Under the pieces are notes generated by a model. It was given only the letters and a program-made list of their open reading frames with translations, was not told the DNA's origin and did not search any database. From positions 186,001-250,000 of the forward strand of contig JASNZW010000002.1 in NCBI GenBank assembly GCA_048499435.1: a DNA stretch of 64,000 bases. The letters are read 5' to 3'. Made by a program: the position numbers and the translations under genes. The DNA is from DAOTWC01 sp048499435 (GTDB lineage Bacteria > Chloroflexota > Anaerolineae > Aggregatilineales > Phototrophicaceae). Below, one piece after another: positions 35,374-43,149 of this stretch; within the stretch, counting starts at the first letter, position 1; every line of letters starts with the position of its first letter.

Positions 35374-35399
35374 CGCTCTCGTACATCTGTGGAGATGAC

Positions 35400-36530
35400 A
35401 TGATCGAGATTCCTTTTCTGGACAGCCTCCCAGTCGGCCTGAAGGAACTGGTGCTGCGCGTCCTGCTGGCCCTGCTAGCGATCGCGCTGATCTGGCTGCT
35501 GCGCAGCGCGGCCGCCTGGGTTGTCGCCCGGCCTCTTATGCTGCTGCTGCGACGCCCCAACGGCCAGAATCGCACGGACCTGATCCTGCGGCTGATCCAG
35601 GGGCCGGTCAACCTGCTGATTATCGCGCTGGCGCTGACGGTTGCCACCAACATTATCCTGCCCGACCGCGCCATGCTGGACTTCAGCACCCGCCTGACGC
35701 GCAGCGTGGTGATCGTGGCGGCGGCGCTGCTGGGCGTCAATATAGTGAGCGAGTTCTTCACCTCTGGCCGCATCCTCACCAACCTGATCGGCATCACTAT
35801 CGAAGAACAGCTCGTGCCGTTTCTGCGCACGGCTGTTAAGGCGATTATTGTCGCGCTGGCGGTTGTGATCTTTTTGCAGGAATGGAGTTACGATATCACC
35901 GGGCTGGTCGCCGGGCTGGGCCTGGCCGGCCTGGCGTTTTCGCTGGCGGCCCAGGAAACCGTCGCCGACCTGTTCGCGTTCAGCACCATCGTCAGCGACC
36001 GCCCGTTTGAGGTGGGCGAGCACATTGTAACGCCCGACGCTGAGGGCATCGTCGTGGCGATTGGCCCGCGCTCGACGCGCCTGCGGCGGCTGGATCAGGC
36101 GTACATCACCCTGCCCAACTCCGCGGTCGCCAAAGGCTATGTAATCAACTGGTCGCGCCTGCACCGCCGCCACGTCAACTTCGTGCTGGGCATGACCTAC
36201 GGCACCAGCAGCGCCGACATGCGCGTCCTGCTCGAACGCCTGCGCGCGATGCTGCTGGCCCACGAGGGCGTGGACCCGCAGTCGGTGGTGGTGCGCTTCA
36301 ACGAGTTCGGCGACAACGCCCTCAACATCGTCATTCGCTGCTATCTGCCGGTGGCGGACTGGGCCATGTTTCAGGCGGAGCGCGAGGCAATCAACCTCAA
36401 GATCATGGGGATCATCGAAGAACTGGGCCTGAACATCGCCTCCACCAGCCACACGATCCACATTGGCAGCCTGCCGCAGGCCGCCCCGGCTGCCGCCGCG
36501 CCCGATGAGCCGTTCGGCCCCGCCGGCTGA
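35400..36530 (+). CDS. MscS-family mechanosensitive channel
   Basis: 376 residues with about four to five N-terminal helices and a cytoplasmic domain. The pore helix shows GLVAGLGLAGLAFSLAAQ (Gly/Ala packing) followed by ETVADLFAFSTIV, and the beta domain begins DRPFEVGEHIVTPDAEGIV, the canonical MscS_TM layout. The C-terminal alpha-beta domain has VVVRFNEFGDNALNIVI. These channels open under hypo-osmotic stress to release solutes. GGAG lies eight bases before the ATG. It is probably co-transcribed with the SH3b lipoprotein gene. Confidence 0.93.
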   Translation: MIEIPFLDSLPVGLKELVLRVLLALLAIALIWLLRSAAAWVVARPLMLLLRRPNGQNRTDLILRLIQGPVNLLIIALALTVATNIILPDRAMLDFSTRLTRSVVIVAAALLGVNIVSEFFTSGRILTNLIGITIEEQLVPFLRTAVKAIIVALAVVIFLQEWSYDITGLVAGLGLAGLAFSLAAQETVADLFAFSTIVSDRPFEVGEHIVTPDAEGIVVAIGPRSTRLRRLDQAYITLPNSAVAKGYVINWSRLHRRHVNFVLGMTYGTSSADMRVLLERLRAMLLAHEGVDPQSVVVRFNEFGDNALNIVIRCYLPVADWAMFQAEREAINLKIMGIIEELGLNIASTSHTIHIGSLPQAAPAAAAPDEPFGPAG

Positions 36531-36581
36531 ACCAGCCCGCCGCGCGGATTGTGCTAAAATAAGACCAACAGGCGGCCTGGT

Positions 36582-36616
36582 GGGGGCGGCCCCGGCCAGC
36601 TCCGGGGCTGGCCCCC
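36582..36616. terminator. Extended hairpin between convergent MscS and sbcD genes
   Basis: GGGGGC (36582-36587) pairs with GCCCCC (36611-36616), and CCCCGG (36590-36595) with CCGGGG (36602-36607), giving a two-part stem. It ends one base before the sbcD stop. No T-tract is adjacent, so it may be a bidirectional terminator of weaker type or stabilise 3' ends. Confidence 0.45.
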
Positions 36617-36617
36617 G

Positions 36618-37856
36618 CTACTCGCGCTGGTCGAAAATGGCGCGCGCCAGCGCCAGCAGCTCGCTGCGGCGGTCAGGCGGGGTGTCGCGGCTGATGAGAT
36701 AGCGCTCCAGAAGCTGTTCGGGCGTCAGGCCCTCCGGGCTGCCGCCTAAGCGCGTGCGGTCCAGCCGTTCAACGTCTTTCTGCAGCCCGGCCAGTTGATG
36801 AACGCCCGCCGCCCGCAGCGCCTCGCGCGCGGCGCCCTCGTTAAACAGGCTCTCGTTTTCCTCAGCAAGCTGCACGATCACGCGGGCGATCACGCCGTGC
36901 AGGTCGCGGCGGCGGATTTCCTCGATGAGGGCGCGGGTTGGGTCCGCGCTTTGGCGCAGGTCAACGCGCAGTGTCACGAACGGGCGCGCTTTAACTGGCA
37001 CAAAGCGCCAGGCCGCCGCGCCGCGCGTCAGCTCTACCCAGCAGAAGCCTTTCGGGTCGGCTTCCTCGCCGAAGTCAATGCGCTCGATGCTGCCGCTGTA
37101 GACCACCGGCGGCACGTCTGCGCGCCCGCGTGTGAGGTTCTGGTGCTTGTGGATGTGACCCAGGGCGACGTAGTCCCAGCGCGGGTCAGCCACCGCCGAA
37201 AGCGCCACCTGCACATCGCGCCCCAGCATGATGCCGCGCTCGCTGCCCAGCAGCGCCCCGCTGACTGAGAAATGCCCGGCCAGCAGGCGGGGGGCCGGGC
37301 CGTGCGTGTCGGCCTCGGTGGCCAGGTTGTCCAGGATGTCGGTCAGCATTTCGCTCAGCAGCGCGTCGGTCTCGCCGATCGTCAGGCCGGCGGTGTTTTC
37401 GTCCTGGAGCAGGCGCGCGCGGAAGGGGTACGGCGCGCTGCCCACCGCCACCGGCCCGCGCCGCGTCTCCAGCCGGCGCACTTCGTAGTCGGCGGCCACC
37501 CACACGTTGGGGACGGCCAGCGTGTCGTAAATCTCGACGCTGGAGGCTTTTTCGCGCATGGGCTGCATGTCGTGGTTGCCCAGCAGCAGCACCAGCGGGG
37601 CCAGCTCCGCCAGGTCGCGCACGCGCCAGGCGAACTCGCGTTGAAAGGTGGGGTTGGGCGTGCGCGTCTTGAAGGCGTCGCCGGCGAACACCGCCAGGTC
37701 CAGCTCGTTGGCGCGGGCGTAATCCACCATCTCGTCCATCCGGCGCAGAAAATCAGCCACGCGGCTGCTGACGCCGGTCGCCGGGTCAAGCGAGCCGTAG
37801 TTCTCCACGCCGATGTGAACGTCGGCGAAATGCAGCACGCGCAGGGGGTCGCTCAT
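36618..37856 (-). CDS. sbcD: SbcD/Mre11 nuclease subunit
   Basis: 412 residues. The metallophosphoesterase motifs appear in order: FADVHIG, FAGDAFKTR, LLGNHDMQP, LAGHFSV and ALGHIHKHQNL, forming the two-manganese site. The C-terminal 120 residues are the capping/Rad50-binding region. With SbcC it forms the double-strand-end exo/endonuclease that cuts hairpins and processes breaks. Start ATG 37856 reads MSDPLRVLHFADVH. Usually sbcD and sbcC are adjacent; here sbcC lies 2.6 kb away on the other strand. There is no LexA box before it. Confidence 0.95.
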   Translation of the reverse strand: MSDPLRVLHFADVHIGVENYGSLDPATGVSSRVADFLRRMDEMVDYARANELDLAVFAGDAFKTRTPNPTFQREFAWRVRDLAELAPLVLLLGNHDMQPMREKASSVEIYDTLAVPNVWVAADYEVRRLETRRGPVAVGSAPYPFRARLLQDENTAGLTIGETDALLSEMLTDILDNLATEADTHGPAPRLLAGHFSVSGALLGSERGIMLGRDVQVALSAVADPRWDYVALGHIHKHQNLTRGRADVPPVVYSGSIERIDFGEEADPKGFCWVELTRGAAAWRFVPVKARPFVTLRVDLRQSADPTRALIEEIRRRDLHGVIARVIVQLAEENESLFNEGAAREALRAAGVHQLAGLQKDVERLDRTRLGGSPEGLTPEQLLERYLISRDTPPDRRSELLALARAIFDQRE

Positions 37857-37987
37857 GAGGGTCGCTCCGGGTAGATAGCTGTGCGCGCCCAGTGTAACAC
37901 AGGCGGGCCGCCCGCGCGCGGCTTTTCGCGCGGTGACGGATCGGTTATAATCAGGCTCGGTTAAGCCAGTCAGAGAGGAACGCCAGC

Positions 37988-38632
37988 TTGGATATTATCT
38001 GGTATGGGCATAGCTGTTTTCGTCTTGTCGAACGCGGGCAGGTGAGCATCATCACTGACCCGTATTCGGAGCAGATCGGCCTGCCCGCGCCGCGCCTGAA
38101 AGGCGATATCGTCACCGTCAGCCACGACGAGCCGGGCCACAACAACGTCGCCGCCGTAAAGGGCGACCCGCTGGTGATCGGCGGGCCGGGCGAGTATGAA
38201 ATCGGCGGCGTTTTCGTGATGGGCATCGCCATGCACGCCGCCCTCAGCGAACCGCCGCGCTGGAATGTCGCGTATCTGTTTCAGTACGACGGCCTGAATG
38301 TGCTGCACCTGGGCAACCTTTCCCATGTGCCGGACCAGTCTACCATCGAGGGGATGGGCGAGGTCAACGTGGCGCTGGTCCCGGTGGGCGGCGGCAGCGC
38401 CCTGCGGGCCGCGCAGGCCGCTGAGGTTATCGCGCTGATTGAGCCGCACTACGTCGTGCCGATGCACTATGCCCAGCCCGGCCTCACAATCGAGCTGGAC
38501 CCGCTCGACCGGTTCCTCAAGGCGATGGGCATCAGCAAGGTGCAGGAAGAAGATACGCTGCGGCTTACGGCGGGCACGCTGCCAGAGCAGCCGCAGGTGG
38601 TTGTCCTCAGGCCGCGTCTGGGCCAGGAATAA
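37988..38632 (+). CDS. Metallo-beta-lactamase-fold protein with degenerate metal site
   Basis: 214 residues of the Lactamase_B_3/UlaG-like fold: DIIWYGHSCFRL, TDPYSE, and the strand VTVSHDEPGHNN. The hallmark HxHxDH is altered: His46 and His51 remain, but Glu48 and Gly50 replace His and Asp. The later GD-type motif reads LHLGNLSH with Asn110 for Asp, while PMHYAQP keeps its histidine. A two-metal hydrolase is therefore unlikely, though one metal may bind. TTG start at 37988 with GAGAGGA upstream. It probably forms a unit with the following NIPSNAP-like gene (18 bases). Confidence 0.85.
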   Translation: MDIIWYGHSCFRLVERGQVSIITDPYSEQIGLPAPRLKGDIVTVSHDEPGHNNVAAVKGDPLVIGGPGEYEIGGVFVMGIAMHAALSEPPRWNVAYLFQYDGLNVLHLGNLSHVPDQSTIEGMGEVNVALVPVGGGSALRAAQAAEVIALIEPHYVVPMHYAQPGLTIELDPLDRFLKAMGISKVQEEDTLRLTAGTLPEQPQVVVLRPRLGQE

Positions 38633-38650
38633 CGCAAGGAGCCGCCAGGC

Positions 38651-38959
38651 ATGAAGGTCAAGCTGATTATGAACTGGGACATCAAACCAGGGCGCGACCA
38701 GGAATATTTTGAGTTCATGGTGCGCGAATGGGTCCCGGTGACGACGGGGTTGGGCCTGAAGCCGTCCGGCGCGTGGTTCACCATGTACAGCCGGACACAC
38801 CTCCCGCAGATCATGACGGAGGGCGTCGCCAAGGACCTGCCGACGATGTTGGAGATTCTGACCAGCGACGACTGGCGGCGCCTGCACGAGGGGCTGCTGG
38901 AGTACGTGTCCAATTACGAGCAGAAGATCGTGCGCATCACCGGCGGCTTCCAGCTTTAG
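38651..38959 (+). CDS. NIPSNAP/dimeric alpha-beta barrel-like small protein
   Basis: 102 residues (KVKLIMNWDIKPGRDQEYF, then FVMVREWVPVTT-type helix, LEILTSDDWRRLHEGL). Secondary-structure order looks like a ferredoxin-like dimeric barrel. AAGGAG sits nine bases upstream. It is followed by a strong plus-strand terminator, so it ends the two-gene unit begun by the degenerate lactamase-fold gene. No catalytic residues are assigned; similar proteins are common in Chloroflexota. Confidence 0.72.
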   Translation: MKVKLIMNWDIKPGRDQEYFEFMVREWVPVTTGLGLKPSGAWFTMYSRTHLPQIMTEGVAKDLPTMLEILTSDDWRRLHEGLLEYVSNYEQKIVRITGGFQL

Positions 38960-38980
38960 GCCCGCCGCGGGCAGAAGCAG

Positions 38981-39022
38981 CAGGGGCGGCCCACAGCTTC
39001 GGGGCCGCCCCTGTTCGTTTTA
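38981..39022 (+). terminator. Rho-independent terminator after the NIPSNAP-like gene
   Basis: CAGGGGCGGCCC (38981-38992) pairs perfectly over 12 bp with GGGCCGCCCCTG (39002-39013) across a 9-base loop, followed by TTCGTTTTAAG on the plus strand. Confidence 0.88.
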
Positions 39023-39076
39023 AGCTGTTGGCTGACTAACGTATGCTGGCGCACGGCCAGCTTAATGGCGCACCCC

Positions 39077-39283
39077 TCACAGGCCGCCCGGCGCGCAGCT
39101 CGCCCCGGCGGGCGCCGCGCCGGCGCCGCGCGCCGCGCCGCGCACCGCGAAGGTCGAGAGGCGGCGCGTGACGTGCGCGCTGCCGCAGGTGGGGCACACG
39201 ATCTCGCTGGCGGGCTGGCTGCTGCGCACCAGCTTCTCGAACGGCTCGCCACAGCCAGCGCAGTCAAATTCGTACAGCGGCAT
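39077..39283 (-). CDS. FmdB-family zinc ribbon protein
   Basis: 68 residues. The N-terminus MPLYEFDCAGCGEPFEKLV and the second pair CPTCGS make the CxxC-CxxC ribbon of the FmdB/CxxC_CxxC_SSSS family; a Gly/Ala-rich tail follows. AAGGGAG is seven bases before the ATG. FmdB was named from formamidase operon regulation, but most members have no proven role. It runs 35 bases after the DUF302 gene on the same strand and is probably co-transcribed with it. Confidence 0.9.
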   Translation of the reverse strand: MPLYEFDCAGCGEPFEKLVRSSQPASEIVCPTCGSAHVTRRLSTFAVRGAARGAGAAPAGASCAPGGL

Positions 39284-39318
39284 ATTTACGCTCCCTTGTG
39301 TGCGGTTAACGCGCCGGC

Positions 39319-39738
39319 TCAGCCCTGGCTGGCGGCCAGGGCGGTGGCCACCCGCGCCAGCTTCTCCCGCGCTTCCTCGGCTACCGGGGTCAGCGCCGGG
39401 TTAGCGGTAAACGTGACCAGCCCCAGCGGGTCTATCAGCGCGACATCAATCACGCCCTCGGCGGTCTGCTGCACGGTCACGTTGCACGGCAGCAGCAGCC
39501 CCACCTCTGGCGCCGCCGTCAGCGCGCGATGCGCCAGCGGCGGGTTGCACGCGCCCAGAATGCGGTAAGGGCGGAAATCAAGCGCCAGCTTCTGCTTCAT
39601 GGTGGCCTGCACGTCAATTTCGGTGAGGACGCCGAAGCCCTCGGCTTTGAGCGCCTCGGTGACGCGCGCCAGCGCCGTCGCGAAGTCGGTGTGCAGGCGA
39701 ACCTGCAAGCCCAGTTGGGAAGTCGTGGTCTCGGCCAT
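39319..39738 (-). CDS. DUF302 protein
   Basis: 139 residues of the DUF302 family: FATALARVTEALKAEGFGVLTEIDVQATMKQ (pieces ALKAEGFGVLTEID), then ILGACNPPLAHRALTAAPEVG with a conserved cysteine (Cys82 or so) and a final strand VTFTANPALTPVA. Structures show a small alpha-beta fold; some members are linked to heavy-metal or redox stress, but function is unclear. GGGAG precedes the ATG. It begins a two-gene unit with fmdB-like. Confidence 0.9.
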   Translation of the reverse strand: MAETTTSQLGLQVRLHTDFATALARVTEALKAEGFGVLTEIDVQATMKQKLALDFRPYRILGACNPPLAHRALTAAPEVGLLLPCNVTVQQTAEGVIDVALIDPLGLVTFTANPALTPVAEEAREKLARVATALAASQG

Positions 39739-39873
39739 CGTTAAGCAGCTCCCTGAACGTGTTCACGCGCCAGCAGCGCCCGGCCCGCGCGTGGATAACG
39801 GACCCCCTGATAATGACACCGGACGCGCCGGGCCGCACAGGGCGAACAGCTAATAGCTGGTATAAGGCGGCGC

Positions 39874-40275
39874 TTATAGGTGGCTGCGCTGTGATAGCTG
39901 CCAGCGGTTAAGCGTGTTTTTGACGGCGGCGTAATCGAACGGCTTGGCGATGAAGTCGTCAGCGCCGCTGTCACGGGCCGCCTGGCGGACGCCTGGCGTC
40001 TGGTCGGCGGTGACAATTACCAGTGGGATGCCGGCCCAGCGGGCGCTGCCGTGCAGCTCGCGGACGAAGCCCAGGCCGTCCATGTAGGGCATGTGCAGGT
40101 TGGCGAAGATCAGGTCCGGGGCGTGCCCGGCTTCCAGCAGCGCCAGGCCCTCTACCCCGCTGCGCGCGCTGATGATCTGGCACATTTCGGGGCCGAGGGC
40201 GCGCTGGATCATCATAGAGAGCAGTGCCAGGATGTCGGGGTTATCGTCCAGCAGCAGAATAAGCATCAGGCTCAT
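39874..40275 (-). CDS. Stand-alone pseudo-receiver (CheY-like) lacking the phospho-aspartate
   Basis: 133 residues with the receiver fold: acidic pair Asp10-Asp11 (ILLLDDNPD), Thr89 (LVIVTAD) and Lys111 (IAKPFDY), in spacing equal to CheY. The phospho-accepting Asp is replaced by Asn59 (LIFANLHMPYMDG). It therefore should not be phosphorylated in the usual way and may act as a constitutive or protein-interaction module. No output domain is attached. The 200 bases upstream are AT-rich, with repeats of GACAA, and probably carry its promoter. It is divergent from sbcC. No kinase is adjacent. Confidence 0.9.
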   Translation of the reverse strand: MSLMLILLLDDNPDILALLSMMIQRALGPEMCQIISARSGVEGLALLEAGHAPDLIFANLHMPYMDGLGFVRELHGSARWAGIPLVIVTADQTPGVRQAARDSGADDFIAKPFDYAAVKNTLNRWQLSQRSHL

Positions 40276-40479
40276 CGGCTTATAATTGTCTGTAAATTAA
40301 TTCTATCTTATTTTCACACTTGTCTATCACAATTTCGACAATCCTAACCGGAAATCCACACATTCTTCATTTCTGCAGGCCCGCGCTGAAAACCGGACGG
40401 CGCGGCGTTCCGCTGGACAGGCGCGGCCCAAGCCGCTACACTCGCGTAAGCTGAATATACAAGCCGTGAGTGTTAGCCT

Positions 40480-43032
40480 ATGCTGCCGCTGCGCCTCGAA
40501 ATCAAGAACTTCCTCGCCTACGGCGACCTGACGCAACTGGTTTTCGACGGCATGCACATCGCCTGCCTGACCGGCCCCAACGGCGCGGGCAAGTCATCCA
40601 TCCTGGACGCGATCACCTGGGCGCTGTGGGGCCAGGCCCGCGCGCGCCGCGACGAGGAACTGATCCACCAGGGCCAGCAGGACATGTCCGTCCAGCTCGA
40701 TTTTGAGCAGGAAGGGACCTGCTACCGTGTGATCCGGCGGCGCACGCGCAAGCAGCGCGGCACGGGCACGCTCGACCTGCTGGCGCAGGTTGACGGCGAA
40801 TGGATAACGCTCACCGGGGCCGCCATGCGGGAAACGCAGGACCACATCAACCGCCTGCTGCGCCTCGACTACAACACGTTCACCAGCTCAGCCTTTTTGC
40901 AGCAGGGCCGGGCCGACGCTTTTACCACCAAGCAGCCGCGCGAGCGCAAGCAGCTTCTGAGCGACATTCTGGGCCTGGAACAGTGGGAAATCTACGCGGC
41001 GGCGGCCAGGGACGGCCAGAAACACCTGGCTGGCGAGGTGGCGCGCATCGCCGATGAGGTCCAGCGCATCGGCGCTGACCTGCTGCGCGCGCCCGCGCTG
41101 CGCCAGGCGCTGGCCGACGCCGAGGCCGCCCATGACGCGGCGCATGTCGCCCTTGAAGCGGCGGACAGCGCGGCTCACGAACTCAAGGATATCCCGGCTG
41201 ACCTGCGCCACGCGCGCGCCGACTACGCCGAGGCCGAACGCCGCTGGCACACGCTGGCGCGCGACCTGGCCGACGCGGACGCCGCGCTGGCCCGCCAGCA
41301 GCAGCGCGTGGACGGGCACGCCGCGCTGATCGCCCAGCAGGTGGCAGTCGAGGCGGGTTACGCCGCGCTGCAGCAGGCGCGCACCGACGACCAGGCGCTG
41401 GCCGACAAACTGCGCCAGCTCCGCGAGCTGGACGAGGCCCAGCGCGGCCTGGAGCGCAGCCTGGCCGCTGCGCGCGCCGCCATTGCGAACGATATGCGCG
41501 CTGAGGAAACGCTGATCGCGGAGCTGACGCGCACCGTGCGCCAGGCCGATTACGAGGCGTACACGCACGCGCAGGCTGAGATCGCCGAGCTGCGGGCGCT
41601 GGAGGGCGAGCGCGACACGCTGCGCGCGTCTATCAGCGCGCTGGAGGCCGAGCGCGCCGCGCACAACGCCGGGAATAAAGCCCTGCGCGACCAGATGGCC
41701 GGCCTGAAGGACCGCCTTGATCGCCTGGAGGCCGCCCCGCCGGAGGCCGCTGCCTGCGCGCTGTGCGGCCAGCCGCTGCCGCCAGCGCGCCGCGCTGAGT
41801 TGATCGAGAGTCTGCGCCAGGAAGGCACGCGGTACGGCGACGAGCACCGCGCCAACGAGGCGCGCCTGAAAACGCTGGACGCCGACGCCGCCCGCGAGCG
41901 CCAGCGCGTGCAGGAGATCGAGCGCAGCCTGAAGCACCTGCCGCCGCTGGAGAAGCGCATCGGCGCGCTGGAAAGCCAGTTCGCCGCCGCCGTCGAGGCG
42001 GAGAAGCGCCTCGGCGCGGCGCAGGCGCACCTGGAGGCGCTGCGCGCCGCGCACGACGCCGACGATTACGCGCCTGAAACGCGGGCGCAGTTGGCCGCGC
42101 TGGATGCCGAGCGCGCCGCTGTCGGCTATGACCGCGCCAGCCATGACAGCGCCCGCCAGCAGTTAGACACCTACCGCGAGTACGAGCGCCGCTACGCTGA
42201 GCTGAAGATCGCCCACGACGCGCTGCCGGGCGCGCAGGAGGAGCTGGCGCTGGCGCGTCAGCGCCAGGCGGACACGCAGCAGCGGCTGGCTGTGGCGCAG
42301 GAACAGGCCGAGGGCCTGCGCGCGGAGATTGAACGGCTGGCGGCGCTGGACGAGGAATACCGCCGCCGCGACGCCGAGGCCGAGGCGCGCCGCCAGGACG
42401 AGCGCCGCGCCTATGACCGCCTGAAAGATGCGCGCCAGGAGGTGAACGCGCTGGACGCGCTGCAGGCGCGCCGCGCCGACCTCGAAGACCAGGCTGAACA
42501 TAAGCGCCACCAGGAAGGGCTGTACAGGGACCTGGCCAAAGCCTGCGGCAGAGACGGCGTGCCGGCCATGATTATCGAGGCGGCCGTCCCTGAGCTGGAG
42601 GCGACCGCCAACGAGCTGCTGCGCCGCATGAGCGGCGGGCGCATGAACCTGCGCATCGACACCCAGCGTGAAAAGGCCGCCGGCGGGCTGATCGAAGCGT
42701 TCGATTTCCTCATCGCCGACGAGCTGGGCACGCGCCCGTATGAGCTTTACAGCGGCGGCGAGGCGTTCCGCATCAATTTCGCCATCCGCGTGGCGCTGTC
42801 GCAGCTTCTGGCGCGGCGGGCCGGGGCGCACCTGCGCACGCTGTTCCTCGATGAGGGCTTTGGCACACAGGACGCCGAAGGGCGCGAGCGGCTGGTTGAG
42901 GCCATCACCGCTGTGCAGGACGGCTTCGACCTCATCCTGGTGATTACGCACATTGACGACCTGCGCGACTCATTCCCCGTGCACCTGATGGTGGAGAAAA
43001 CCAGCGGCGGCAGCCGGGTTGTCGTGCGCTGA
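40480..43032 (+). CDS. sbcC: SbcC/Rad50 ATPase subunit
   Basis: 850 residues, somewhat short for the family. The N-lobe shows IKNFLAYGDLTQLVFDG and Walker A TGPNGAGKSS (32-40). A long coiled coil rich in Ala/Arg/Glu fills 190-700, interrupted by the zinc hook ACALCGQPL at Cys426/Cys429. The C-lobe has the ABC signature YSGGEAFRINFA and Walker B LRTLFLDEGFGTQD. The dimer bridges DNA ends and controls the SbcD nuclease. The ATG has no strong ribosome site. It faces divergently from the pseudo-receiver, with a flavoprotein gene 117 bases downstream. Confidence 0.96.
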   Translation: MLPLRLEIKNFLAYGDLTQLVFDGMHIACLTGPNGAGKSSILDAITWALWGQARARRDEELIHQGQQDMSVQLDFEQEGTCYRVIRRRTRKQRGTGTLDLLAQVDGEWITLTGAAMRETQDHINRLLRLDYNTFTSSAFLQQGRADAFTTKQPRERKQLLSDILGLEQWEIYAAAARDGQKHLAGEVARIADEVQRIGADLLRAPALRQALADAEAAHDAAHVALEAADSAAHELKDIPADLRHARADYAEAERRWHTLARDLADADAALARQQQRVDGHAALIAQQVAVEAGYAALQQARTDDQALADKLRQLRELDEAQRGLERSLAAARAAIANDMRAEETLIAELTRTVRQADYEAYTHAQAEIAELRALEGERDTLRASISALEAERAAHNAGNKALRDQMAGLKDRLDRLEAAPPEAAACALCGQPLPPARRAELIESLRQEGTRYGDEHRANEARLKTLDADAARERQRVQEIERSLKHLPPLEKRIGALESQFAAAVEAEKRLGAAQAHLEALRAAHDADDYAPETRAQLAALDAERAAVGYDRASHDSARQQLDTYREYERRYAELKIAHDALPGAQEELALARQRQADTQQRLAVAQEQAEGLRAEIERLAALDEEYRRRDAEAEARRQDERRAYDRLKDARQEVNALDALQARRADLEDQAEHKRHQEGLYRDLAKACGRDGVPAMIIEAAVPELEATANELLRRMSGGRMNLRIDTQREKAAGGLIEAFDFLIADELGTRPYELYSGGEAFRINFAIRVALSQLLARRAGAHLRTLFLDEGFGTQDAEGRERLVEAITAVQDGFDLILVITHIDDLRDSFPVHLMVEKTSGGSRVVVR

Positions 43033-43149
43033 ACGGCGCATCCCCGCCTGACAGTTAATGCAGAATTGTCTGTGTTCGTGCGGCGCGCGCGCGGATTCAT
43101 GCTACACTGTAACCAGACACCCCCGCAGCCACAGGTGAGGAAGGCCCGT

